From NCBI GenBank assembly GCA_024349245.1, contig JALDNG010001004.1, positions 1 to 64,000 of the forward strand: a stretch of DNA of 64,000 nt, written 5' to 3'. The stretch comes from Neodontobutis hainanensis. Taxonomy: Eukaryota > Chordata > Actinopteri > Gobiiformes > Odontobutidae. A model generated the notes under the pieces. It was given only the letters and a program-made list of their open reading frames with translations. It was not told the DNA's origin and made no database searches. A program made the position numbers and the translations under genes. This document shows positions 13,549 through 26,793 of the stretch, one piece after another. Within the stretch, counting starts at the first letter, position 1. Each line of letters starts with the position of its first letter.

Positions 13549-14248
13549 GTTATGTGTGTTTTTTAACTGACTACAGCTCTGCCCAAACTTGAAAACTGCT
13601 TTATCTCTGATGAATGCAAAGGACAACTCAAAACTGTTCTTTCTTTTCTCTTATATTTTCCTAAAGATGATCGGGGTGGAAGAGAATAGGTTAATAACCT
13701 TTAAATTACACAAACCAAAGCAGAAATTAGTTGCAAATAAATCACAAATAACTCAATAACACTTCCTCAATAGTAAATGTCAAACCAAACAGTCATACAA
13801 ATTAACATACGGTCTCTAATTAAACTTATATAATTTAAACAATACACATGCTTAGAGTAATGTTCACATAAAGTATTCACTAATTGATTTAAATTGGACA
13901 TTACAACCAAGCAAGCAAAATCATACAAAAGTCTTAACTCAACACAAACAAACACACAGTCCACTTTTGTCCTACCAGTTGTGTCCTTGGATAATCAGGA
14001 GCTGTGGTCAAAGTTTCTTTTTCCTCAGGAACAAGTGAGATGGCCAACTGAGCTTTTACCAAACATTTCAACTGCCATGCACTCTGTGTGTGCGCGCTGG
14101 TAATTATGGTCCCAAGAGCACTTCCTGGAAGTTGGTTCCATAACCTTTTTGATGCGTAGTTGCCCCCTGCAGTTTGGGAGTGCTCTTAGTAATTTGAGTA
14201 AAAATAGGCTGAGTGCTCAGGACAACTTGTACCTTGAATTGACATAAC
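13549..14248. other. AT-rich unique island inside the satellite, possible non-autonomous DNA transposon
   Basis: About 700 bp unrelated to the 23-bp unit, mostly AT-rich, with no convincing coding frame. The left end reads GTTATGT and the right end ACATAAC, a 7-bp terminal inverted repeat at 13,549-13,555 and 14,242-14,248. The array on both sides has the same orientation, consistent with insertion into pre-existing satellite. Short inverted ends and the lack of a transposase frame would fit a MITE-like element, but no family is recognised. It could instead be ancestral single-copy DNA. Open frames at 13,767-13,964 and 13,894-14,103 overlap on opposite strands and have no recognisable content. 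Confidence 0.4.
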
Positions 14249-17200
14249 AGTAGATGTGCAGTAAAACAGACTGTAAACGTGCAGTAGAACAGACTGCAGT
14301 AGAGCAGAGGTACAGACTGTAAACTGGCATTAGAACAGACTGTTGAGATGCAGTTGAACAGACAGTAGACGTGCAGTTGAACAGACTGTAGATGTGCATT
14401 GGAACAGAATGTAGACATACAATAGAACAGACTGTAGACGAGCAGTAGAACACACTAAAGACCTGCATTAGAACAGACGGTGGGCGAGCATTAGAACAGA
14501 CTGTAAAGTCCAGTAGAACAGACTAACAATTAGAACAGATTGTAGATGTGCAGTAAAACAGACTGTAGTGCAGTAAAATAAACTGCAGTAGAGCAGTAGT
14601 AAAGACTGTAAACTGGCATTAGAACAGAATGTAGACATGCAGTAGAACAGACTGTAGATGTGCAGTAGAACATACAGTTGAGGTGCAGTAATACAGACTG
14701 TTGACAATTATTAGAACAGACAGTAGAAATGCAGTAGAACAGACTCTAGACAATTATTAGAAAAGACTGTAGACGTCTATTAAAACAGATTGTAGATGTG
14801 CATTAGAACAGACTGTAGATGGGCATTAAAAGAGACTGTAGACAATTATTAAAACAGACAATAGTCGTGCAGTAGAACAGACTGTAGACGAGCAGTAGAA
14901 CAGACTGTAGACTTGCAGTTGAACAGATTGTAGATGTGCATTAGAACAGACTGTAGATGTCCAATAGAACAAATTGTAAACTTGCAGTAGAACAGACTGC
15001 AGAGCAACAGTAGTACAGACTCTAGATTGGCATTAGAACAGACTATAGACGTGCAGTAGAAGAGACTATAGAGGAGAAGTAGAACAAACTGTAGAGGTGG
15101 AGTAGTAAGGACTGTTATTGGGCATTAGAACAGACTGTATTCAAGCAATAGAAAAGACTATAGATGTCCAGTAGAACAGACTAACGATGCTGCAGAAGAA
15201 TAGACTTTAAACGTGCATTAGTACAAACTGTAGACGAGCATTAGAACAAACTGTATATGAGTATTAGAGTAGACTGTAGACATGCTTTAGAACAGAATGT
15301 ATAGGTGCAGTAGTACAGACTGTAGACTTGCATTAGAACAGACTGGAGATGTGCAATAGAACAGACTGTAGACATACAATAGAAGAGACTGTAGAGGTGC
15401 AGTTGAACAAAGTTAAGAGCAGCAGTAGTACAGACTCTAGATTGGTTTTAGACAGACTGTAGACGAGCATTAGAAATGAGTGTAAACGCCCAGTAGAACA
15501 GACTGGTAATGTGCAGAAGAATAGACTCTAGAGGTGCAGTAGTACAAACTGTAGATGAGCATTAGAACAGACTGTATATAAGTATTAGAAAACACTTTAG
15601 AAATGCTTTAGAATAGACTGTAGAGCTGCAATAGTTCAGTATTGTAGACGAGCATTAGAAAAGACCGTATATGAGTATTAGAAATTACTAGACATGCTTT
15701 AGAACAGACTGTTGAGGAGCAGTAATACAGACTGCAAACGAAATTTATACAGACTGTAGAAGTGCAGTAGTACAGACTGTAGATGTGCAATAGAATAGGA
15801 TGTAGACGTTTATTAGAACAAACTGTAGACCTGCAGTAGAACAGACTGTAGATGTGCATTAGAAGAGACTATAGACGTTTATTAGAACAGACTGTAGACC
15901 TGCAGTAGAACATACCGTAGATGAGCAGTAGTACAGACTGTAGATGTGCATTAGAACAGACTTTAGAAGTACAGTAGTAGAGACTGTATATGTGCAGTAA
16001 AACAGACTGTAGACGTGCAGTAGAACAGACTGCAGTAGAGCAGAGGTACAGACTGTAAACTGGCATTAGAACAGACTGTTGTGGTGCAGTTAAACAGACT
16101 GTAGACATGCAGTAGAAGAGACTGTAGATGAGCAGTAATACAGACTGTAGACTTGCAATAGAACAGACTGTAGATGTGCATTAGAACAGACTGTAGATGT
16201 GCATTAGAACAGACTATAGATGTGCGTTATAACAGACTGTAGACGTGCAGTAGAACAGACTGTAGACTTGCATTAGAACAGACTATAGATGTGCATTAGA
16301 ACAGACTGTAGATGTGGAGTAAAACAGACTGTAGACGTGCAGTAGAATAAACTGCAGTGGAGCAGTAGTACAGACTGTAAACTGGCATTAGAACAGACTG
16401 TAGACATGCAGTAGAACAGACTGTAGAGGTGCAGTTATACAGACTGTAGACGTGCAGTAGAACAGACTGTAAATGAGCAGTAGTACAGACTGTAGACTTT
16501 CATTAGAACAGACTGTAGAAGTGCATTAGAACAGACTCTAGATGAGCATTAGAACAGACTTTAGAAGTGCAGTATTAGAGCCTGTAGATGTGCAGTAGAA
16601 CAAACTGTAGACGTTTATTAGAACAGACTGTAGATGTGCAGTAGAACAGAGTGTAGATGAGCAGTAGTACAGACTGCAGTCTTGCATTAGAACAGACTGT
16701 ATATGTGCATTAGAACAGACTGTAGATGTGCAGTAGAATAGACTGACGATGTGCAGAAGAAAAGACTGTAGAGATGCAGTAGTTGAGACTTTACACGAGC
16801 ATTAGAAGACACTGTAGATGTGCAGTAGAAGAGACTGTAGAGGTGCAGTAGTACAGAATGTTGACAATTATTAGAACAGACTGTAGACATTCAGTAGAAC
16901 AGACTGTAGATGTGCATTAGAAGAGATTGTAGACGTTTATTAAAACAGACTATAATCGTGCAGTAGAACAGACTGTAGGCGTGCACAATAGAACACACTG
17001 TAAAGGTGCAGTTAAAGATACTGTAGACGTGCAGTTGAAAATACTTCAGAGCAGCAGTAGTACAGACTATAGATTGGCTTTAGAACTGACTGTAGACAAT
17101 TTTAGAACAGACTGTAGATGTGCAGTAGAACAGACTGTAGATGAGCAGTAGTACAGATTGTAGACTTGCATTAGAACAGACTGTAGATGTGCAGTAAAAC

Positions 17201-20079
17201 AGACTGTAGACGTTCAGTTGAACAGACTGTAGATGTTCATTAGAACAGACTGTAGACATACAATAGAACAGACTGTAGACAAGCATTTTAACAGACTGTA
17301 GACATCCAGTAGAAAAGACTGTAGATGTGCAGTAGTACAGACTAAAGACGTGCATTAGAACAGACTATGAGCGAGCATTAGAACAGATTATAGACTGTAG
17401 ACGTTTATTAGAACAGACTGTAGACGTGCACTAGAACAGACCGTAGATGAGCAGTAGTACAGACTATAGACTTGCATTAGAACAGACTGTAGATGTGCAT
17501 TAGAACAGACTTTAGAAGTGCAGTAGTAGAGACTGTAGATGTGCAGTAGAACAGACTTTAGAGAAGCAGTTGTACAGTCTCTAGATTGGATTTAGAACAG
17601 ACTGTAGATGAGCTTTAGAACAGACTGTAAACGACCAGTAGAAAAGACTGACAAAAAAGAGACTGTAGACGACCATTAGAACAAACTGTAGATGCGCAAT
17701 AGAAGAGACTGTAGAAGTGCATTAGTAGAGAATGTTGACAATTATTAAAACAGACTGTAGACATGCAGTAGAACAGAATCTAGACAATTATTAGAACAGA
17801 CTGTAGACATCCAGCAGAACAGACTGTAGATGTGCATTAGAAAAGACTGTAAACGTTTATTAAACAGACTATAGTCGTGCAGTAGAACATACTGTAGACG
17901 TACAGAACAGACTGTAAAGATGCAGTTGAACAAACTGTAGACGTGCAATTTAACAGGCTTCAGAGCTGCAGTAGTACAGACTCTAAATTGGCTTTAGAAT
18001 AGACTGTAAATGTCCAGTAGAACAGACTGACAATTAGAACAGATTGTAGATGTGCAGTTAAACAGACTATAGACATGCAGTAGAACAGACTGTAGACTTG
18101 CATTAGAACATAATGTAGATGTGCATTAGAACAGACTATAGATGTGGAGTAAAACAGACTGTAGACATGCAGTAGAATAAACTGCAGTGGAGCAGTGGTA
18201 CAGACTGTAAACTGGCATTAGAACAGACTGTAGACATGCAGTAGAAAAGACTGTAGAGGTGCAGTTGTACAGACTGTAGACGTGCAGTAGTTCAGACTGT
18301 AGATGAGCAGTAGTACAGACTGTAGACTTGCATTAGAACAGACTGTAGATGTGCATTAGAACAGACTGTAGATGTGCAGTAGTACAGAATGTTGATAATT
18401 ATTAGAACAGACAGTAGATGTGCAGTAGAACGGACTCTAGTCAATTATTAGAACAGACTGTAGACGCCCAGTAGAACAGATTGTAGATGTGCATTAGAAC
18501 AGACTGTAGATGCATTAGAAGAGACTGTAGACAATTATTAAAACAGACAATAGTCGCAGTAGAACAGACTGTAAACAAGCAGTAGAACAGACTGTAGATG
18601 TGCAGTAGAACAGACTGTTGAGGTGCAGTAATACAGACTGCAAACGAGCATTATACAGACTGTAGAAGTGCAGTAGTACAGACTGTAGATATGCAGTAGA
18701 ACAGAATGTAGACGTTTATTAGAACAGACTGTATACCTGCAGTAGAACAGACTGTAGATCTGCATTAGAAAAGACTGTAGACGTTTATTAAAATAGACTA
18801 TAGTCGTGCAGTAGAACAGACTGTACACGTGCAATAGAACAGACTGTAGAGGTGCAGTTGAACAGACTGTAGATGTGCATTAGAACAGACTGTAGATGTG
18901 CATTAGAAGAGACTGTATACAATTATTATAACAGACAATAGTCGCAGTAGAACAGACTGTAGACAAGCAGTAGAACAGACTGTAGATGTGCAGTAGAACA
19001 GACTGTTGAGGTGCAGTAATACTGACTGCAAACGAGCATTATACAGACTGTAGAAGTGCAGTAGTATTGACTGTAGATGTGCAGTAGAACAGAATGTAGA
19101 CGTTTATTAGAACAGACTGTATACCTGCAGTAGAACAGACTGTAGATGTGCATTAGAAAAGACTGTAGACGCGTTTATTAAAACAGACTATAGTCGTGCA
19201 GTAGAACAGACTGTAGGCGTGCAATAGAACAGACTGTAGAGGTGCAGTTGAACAGACTGTAGATGTGCATTAGAACAGACCGTAAATGTGCAATAGAACA
19301 AATTGTAACCTTGCAGTAGAACAGACTGCAGAGCAACAGTAGTACAGACTCTAGATTGGCATTAGAACAGACTGTAGACGTGCAGTAGAAGAGACTGTAG
19401 AGGAGAAGTAGAACAAACTATAGAGGTGGAGTAGTAAGGACTGTTATTGGGCATTAGAACAGACTGTATTCGAGCAATAGAACAGACTATAGATGTGCAG
19501 TAGAACAGACTAAGGATGCTGCAGAAGAATAGACTTTAAAGGTGCATTAGTAGAGACTGTAGACGAGCATTAGAACAGACTGTATATGAGTATTAGAATA
19601 GACTGTAAACATGCTTTAGAACAGACTTTAGTGGTGCAGTAGTACAGACTGCAGACTTGCATTAGAATAGACGGTAGATGTGCAATAGAACAGACTGTAG
19701 ACATACAATAGAAGAGACTGTAGAGGTGCAGTTGTACAAACTTCAGAGCAGCAGTAGCACAGACTCTAGATTGGTTTTAGACAGACTGTAGACGAGCATT
19801 AGAAATGACTGTAAACGTCCAGTAGAACAGACAATGTGCAGAAGAATAGACTCTAGAGGTGCATTACTACAGACTGTAGATGAGCATTAGAACATACTCT
19901 ATATGAGTATTAGAAAACACTGTAGAAATGCTTTAGAACAGACTGTAGAGATGCAGTTGTATAGATTGTAGACAAGCATTAAAACAGACTGTAGAAGTGC
20001 AGTACTTCAGACTGTAGATGTGCAGTAGAAAAGACTATAGCGGTGCAGTAGTACAGAATGTCGACATTTATTATTGCCC
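14249..20079 (-). repeat. 23-bp satellite array, minus orientation, block D
   Basis: Inverted 23-bp units continue to a minus-to-plus switch at about 20,079. Higher-order duplication is visible. 14,985-15,530 matches 19,316-19,860, sharing rare phrases such as GGACTGTTATTGGGCATTAG and a GATGCTGCAGAAGAATAGAC variant. A roughly 375-bp tandem doubling lies at 18,470-18,840 and 18,845-19,215. No gene is supported. Confidence 0.93.
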
Positions 20080-23000
20080 TTCTACTGTCTCTTCTAATGC
20101 TCGTCTACTGTCTGTATTACTGCACCTCTACAGTCTGTACTAAAGCACATCTACAGTCTGTTCTAATGCTCGTCCACAGTCTATTCTTATGCAGGTCTTT
20201 AGTCTTTACTACTGCACATCTACAGTCTGTTCTAATGGACGCTACATTCTGTTCTAATGCTCATCTACAGTCTGTTCTATTGTACGCCTACAGTCTTTTC
20301 TACTGCACATCAACAGTCTGTTCTAATGCTCGTCTAAAGTCTGTACAACTGCACCTCTACAGTCTGTTCTACTGCATGACTACAGTCTGATCTAATGCCA
20401 TTTTACAGTCTGTACTATTGCTCTACTGCACTCTATTCTACTGCACGTCTACAGTCATTTTTACTGCACATCTACAATCTGTTCTAATTGTCAGTCTGTT
20501 CTACAATCTACAGTCTGTACTAATTCTGCTCTGAAATCTGTTCAACTGCACGTCTACAGTCTGTTCAACTGCACCTCTACAGTCTGTACTACGGCACTTC
20601 TACAGTCTGTTCTAATGCTGCCTACAGTCTGTATTACTGCACCTCTACAGTCTGTAATAAATGCATGTCTACATTTTTTTAAAACTAATATACAGTCTGT
20701 TCATTTGCTCATCTACAGTCTGTACTACTGCAGCTCTAGAGTCTATTCTTTTGCACATTGTCAGTTTGTTCTACGGACGTTTACAGTCATTTCTATTGCT
20801 CGTTTAAAGTCTGTTCTAAGGTAATTCTAGAGTTTGTACTACTGCTGCTCTGATTTCTGTTCACCTGCACGTCTACAGTCTGTTTTACTGCATATCTACA
20901 ATCTGTTCTAATTGTCAGTCTGTTCTACTGGACGTTTACAGCCTGTTCTAAAGCTCATCTACAGTCTGTTCTAAAGCCAATCTAGAGTCTGTACAACTGC
21001 TGCTCTGACATCAGTTCAAATGCACATCTATAGTCTGTTGAACTGGACGTCTACAGTCTGTTTTACTGCACATCTACAGTCTGTTCTAATGCACATCTAC
21101 AGTCTGTTCCAATGCAAGTCTACAGTCTGTACTACTGCTCATCTACAGTCTGTCTTATTGCACATCTACAGTCTGTTCTGATAAACGTCTACAGTCTGTT
21201 CTACTACACATCTACAGTCTGTACAACTGCACCTCTACTGTCTGTTCTACTGGCTGTCTACAGTCTGTTCTAATGCCATTTTACAGTCTGTACTACTGCT
21301 CTACTGCACTTCTACAGTCTGTTCTACTGCACGACTATAGTCTGTATAAATAAATGTCTACAGTCTTTTCTAATGCACAACTACAGTGTGTTCTTGTGGA
21401 AGTCTACAGTCTGTTCTAATAATTGTCTAGAGTCTGTTCTACTGCACGCCTACAGTCTCTTCTAATAATAGTCAACATTCTGTACTACAGCACCTCTACA
21501 GTCTCTTCTACTGCACATCTACAGTTTGTTCTAGTGGTCGTCTACAGTCTGTACTACTTCACCTCTACAGTCTGTTGTAAAGCATGTCTACAGTCTTTTC
21601 TAATACTAATGTACAGTCTGTTCTAATGCTCGTGTAAAGTCTTAACTACTGCACCTCTACAGTCTATTATTCTGCACATCGTCAGTCTTTTCTAATGCAC
21701 ATCTACAGTCTGTTCTAATGGACAACTACAGTCTGTTCTAATGCACGTCTATAGTCTGTTCTAATGCTCGTCCACAGTCAGTTCTAATGCAGGTCTTTAG
21801 TCTGTACTATTGCACATCTACAGTCTGTTCTACTGGACGTAAACAGTCTGTTATAATGCTCGTCTACAGTCTGTTCTATTGTACGTCTACAGTCTCTTAA
21901 AATGCTACTTTACAGTCTGTAACTCTGCTCTACCGCATTTTGTTCTACTGCACGTCTACAGTCTTTTTTATAAACGTCTATAGTCTATTCTAATGCATAT
22001 CTACAGTCATTACTTCTGTACTTCTAAAGTCTATTCTAATGATCATCAACAGTCTGTTCTAATGCAAGTCTACAGTCTGTGCTACTGCTCATCTACAGTA
22101 TGTACTACTGCACTTCTAAAATCTGTTCTAATGCTCATCTGCAGTCTGTATTACTGCACCTCTACAATCTGTTCTAAAGCAAATCTATAGTGTTTTCTAA
22201 TACTCATATAGAGTCTGTTCTAATGCTCGTCTACAGTCTGAACTACTTCATTTCTACAGTCTGTTATAAATCATGTCTACAGTGTTTTCTAATACTCATA
22301 TACAGTCTGTTCTAATGCTCGTCTACAGTCTGTACTACTGCACCTCTATAGTCTATTCTTTTGCACTTTGTCAGTCTGTTCTACTGGACGTTTACAGTTT
22401 GTTCTAATGCTTGCCTACAGTCTGTTCTACTGCACGTCTACAGTCTGTTCTACTGCATGTCTGCAGTCTGTTCTGATAAACGTATACAGTCTTTTCTACT
22501 ACACATCTACAGTCTCTGCTGCTGCACTTCTAAAGTCTGTTTCTAATGCACATCTACAGTCTGTTCTAATGCAAGTCTATAGTCAGTACTACTGCTCATC
22601 TATGGTCTGTTCTAGTGCAGGTCTACAGTCTGTTCTAATAAACGTCTACAGTCTATAGTCTGTTCTAATGCTCGTCCACAGTCCGTTCTAATGCAAGTCT
22701 ATAATCTGTACTACTGCTCATTTACAGTCTGTTCTAATGCAAGTCTACAGTCTGTACTACTGCTCATTTACGGTCTGTTCTACTGCAGGTCTACAGTCTG
22801 TTGTAATAAACGTCTACAGTCTGTTCTACTGCACATCTACAGTCTGTACTACTGCACTTCTACAGTCTGTTCTAATGCTCGTCTACAGTCTGTATTACTG
22901 CACGCCTATAGTCTGTACTACTGCACATCTACAGTCTGTTCTAAAGCATGTCTAGAGTGTTTTTAATACTCATATACAGTCTGTTCTAATGCTCGTCTAC

Positions 23001-26000
23001 AGTCTGAACTACTGCACCTCTACAATCTGTTCTAAAGCATGTCTACAGTGTTTTCTAATACTCATATACAGTCTGTTCTAATGCTCGTCTACAGTCTGAA
23101 CTACTGCAACTCTACAGTCTGTTCTAAAGCATATCTACAGTATTTTCTAATACTTATATACAGTCTGTTCTAATCCTCATCTACAGTCTGTACTACTGCA
23201 CCTCTAGAGTCTATTCTTCTGCACTTTCTCAGTCTGTTCTACAGGTTGTTTACTGTTTGTTCTAATGCTCGTCTACAGTCTCTTCCAAAGCCAATCTAGA
23301 GTCTGTTCTACTTCTGCTCTGAAGTCTATTCAACTGCACATCTACAGTCTGTTCAACTGCACCTCTACAGTCTTTTCTATTGTTAATAGATAATAATTGT
23401 CTAGAGTCTGTTATACTGCACGTCTACAGTCTCTTTTAATAATTGGCAACATTCTGTACTACTGCACCTCTACAGTCTCTTCTACTGCACATCTACAGTT
23501 TGTTCTAATGGTCGTCTAGAGTCTGTACTACTGGAACTCTACAGTCTGTTCTAAAACATGTCTACAGTCTTTTCTAATACTCATGTACAGTCTGTTCTAA
23601 TGCTCGTGTAAAGTCTCAACTACTGCCCTCTACAGTCTATTCTTTTGCACATCTACAGTCTGTTCTAATGCACATCTACAATCTGTTCTAATGGAATTCT
23701 CCAGTCTGTACTACTGCTCGTCTACAGTTTGTTCTACTGCTCTTCTACAGTCTGTTCTAAAAACGTCTACAGTCTGTACTACTGCACATCTACAGTTTGT
23801 ACTAAAGCTTGTCTAGAGTGTTTTCTAATACTAATATACAGTCTGTTTTAATGCTCGTCTACAGTCTGTACAACTGCACCTCTACTGCCTGTTCTAAAGC
23901 ATGTCTAGAGTGTTTTCTAATACTCATATAGAGTCTGTTCTAATGATCATCTACAGTCTGAACTACTGCACCTCTACAGTCTTTTCTAAAGCCAATCTAG
24001 AGTCTGTACTACTGCTGCTCTAAAGTCTGTTCAACTGCACGTCTACAGTCTGGTCTACTGCACATCTACAGTTTGTTTTAATGCTCCTCTACAGTCTGTA
24101 CTACTGCACCTCTACAGTCTCTTCTATAGCATGTCTACAGTCTTTTCTAATAGTCATGTACAGTCTGTTCTAATCCTCGTAAAGTCTCACTACTGCAACT
24201 CTTCAGTCTATTCTTCTGCACCTCGTCAGTCTGTTCTACTGCACATATACAGTCTATTCTAATGGACATCTACTGTATGTTCTAATGAAAGTCTACAGTC
24301 TGTACAACTGCTCATCTACAGTCTGTTCTACTGCACGTGTACAGTCTGTTTTATTGCTAATCTACAGTCTGTTCTACTGCACGTTTACAGTCTGTTCTAA
24401 TACAAGTCTACAGTCTCTACTACTGCTCATTTACAGTCTGTTCTACTACACATCTACAGTCTCTACTACTGCACTTCTAAAGTCTGTTCTTAAGCAGATC
24501 TACACTCTCTTCTAATGCTCGTCTACAGTCTGTACTACTGCATTTCTATAGTCTATTCTTCTGCACATTGTCAGTCTGTTCTACTGGATGTTTAAAGTCT
24601 GTTCTAATGCTCGTCTACAGTCAGTTTTACAGTCTGTTCTAATGCAAGTCTATAGTCTGTTTTACTACTCATCTACGGTCTGTTCTTTTGCAGGTCTACA
24701 GTCTGTTCTAATAAACGTCTACAGTCTGTTCTACTGCACATCTACAGTCTGTTCTAATGCAAGTCTACAGTCTGTATTACTGCTCATCAACAGTCTGTTC
24801 TACAGCATGTCTAGAGTGCTTTCTAATACTCATATACAGTCTGTTCTAATGCACGTCTACAGTCAGAAATACTGCACCTTTTACAATCTGTTCTAAAGCA
24901 TGTGCAGAGTGTTTTCTAAAACTCATATAGAGTCTGTTCTAATCCTCGTCTACAGTCTGAACTACTGCAGCTCTACAGTCTATTCTAAAGCATGTCTAGA
25001 GTGTTTTCTAATACTCATATACAGTCTGTTCTAACGCTTGTCTACAGTCTGTACTACTGCATCTCTACAGTCTATTCTTCTGCACATTGTCAGTCTGTTC
25101 TACTGACGTTTACAGTCTTTTCTAATTCTCATCTACAGTCTGTATTACTGCACCTCTACAGTCTGTTCTAAAGCATGTTTAGAGTGTTTTCCAATACTCA
25201 TATACAGTCTGTTCTAATGTTCGTCTACAGTCGGAACTACTGCACCTCTACATTTTGTTATAAAGCATATCTAGAGTGTTTTCTAATACTTATATAGAGT
25301 CTGTTCTACTGGACGTTTATAGCCTGTTCTAATGCTTGTCTATAGTCTAGAGTCTGTACTACTGCTGCTCTGAAGTCTGCTCAACTGCACGTGTACTGTC
25401 TGTTCACCTGCACCTCTACAGTCTGTTCTAATGCCAGTTTACAGTCTGTACTACTGCTCTACTACAGTCTCGTCCACTGCATGTCTACAGTCTGTTTTAC
25501 TGCACATCAACAGTCTGTTCTAATGTACATCTACTGTCTGTTCTAATGCAAGCCTACAGTCTGTAATACTGCTCATCTACAGTCTGTTCTACTGCGCCTA
25601 CAGTCTGTTCTAATGCACATCTACAGTCTGTTCTAATGTAAGTCTACAGTCTGTACTACTGCTCATCTACAGTCTGTTCTACTACACGTGTACAGTCTCT
25701 ACTACTGCACTTTTAAAGTCTGTTCTAATGCAAATCTATAGTCTGTTTTACTGCTCATCTACGGTCTGTTCTACTGCAGGTCTACAGTCTGTTCTAATAA
25801 ACGTCTAAAGTCTTTTCTTCTGCACATCTACAGTCTGTTCTAACTGCACATCCACAGTCTGTTCTAATGTAAGTCTACAATCTGTACTACTGCTCATCTG
25901 TACTCTGTTCTAATGCTCGTCTACAGTCTGAACTACTGCAGCTCTACAGTCTATTCTAAAGCATGTCTAGAGTGTTTTCTAATACTCATATACAGTCTGT

Positions 26001-26793
26001 TCTAATGGTTGTCTACAGTCTGTACTACTGCATCTCTACAGTCTATTCTTCTGCACATTGTCAGTCTGTTCTACTGGACGTTTACAGTCTTTTCTAATTC
26101 TCATCTACAGTCTGTATTACTGCACCTCTACAGTCTGTTCTAAAGCATGTTTAGAGTGTTTTCCAATACTCATATACAGTCTGTTCTAATGTTCGTCTAC
26201 AGTCGGAACTACTGCACCTCTACATTTTGTTATAAAGCATATCTAGAGTGTTTTCTAATACTTATATAGAGTCTCTTCTACTGGACGTTTATAGCCTGTT
26301 CTAATGCTTGTCTATAGTCAGTTCTAAAGCCAATCTAGAGTCTGTACTACTGCTGCTCTGAAGTCTGCTCAACTGCACGTGTACTGTCTGTTCACCTGCA
26401 CCTCTAAAGTCTGTTCTAATGCCAGTTTACAGTCTGTACTACTGCTCTACTACAGTCTCGTCCACTGCACGTCTACAGTCTGTTTTACTGCACATCTACA
26501 GTCTGTTCTAATATACATCTACTGTCTGTTCTAATGCAAGCCTACAGTCTGTAATACTGCTCATCTACAGTCTGTTCTACTGCACGTCTACAGTCTGTTG
26601 TAATGCACATCTACAGTCTGTTCTAATGTAAGTCTACAGTCTGTACTACTGCTCATCTAAAGTCTGTACTAATACTGTACAGTCTCTACTACTGCACTTT
26701 TAAAGTCTGTTCTAATGCAAATCTATAGTCTGTTTTACTGCACATCTACGGTCTGTTCTACTGCAGGTCTACAGTCTGTTCTAATAAACGTCT
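20080..26793 (+). repeat. 23-bp satellite array, plus orientation, block E (duplicate of blocks A/B)
   Basis: Plus-orientation satellite from the switch at 20,079 to the 5' LTR at 26,794. Together with the preceding junction it is a close copy of the window's start: 1-2,925 aligns with 19,805-22,905. It then joins a copy of 8,890-11,635 at 22,985-25,795, so about 6 kb present in the first copy is absent here. A tandem doubling of about 970 bp ends the block, with 24,930-25,800 repeated at 25,900-26,790. The satellite does not resume after the LTR elements within this window. Confidence 0.93.

Noticed and set aside
385..24896. Dozens of 60-137-codon open frames in the 23-bp array, encoding Tyr/Cys/Ser-rich 23-residue repeats
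   Set aside because: They arise because the unit is nearly stop-free and 23 bp cycles through all frames. Overlapping frames encode the same peptide, starts are arbitrary, and orientation follows the array.
1..26793. CRISPR-like array of short direct repeats
   Set aside because: Units are contiguous with no unique spacers of regular length, orientation flips, and the surrounding elements are vertebrate transposons.
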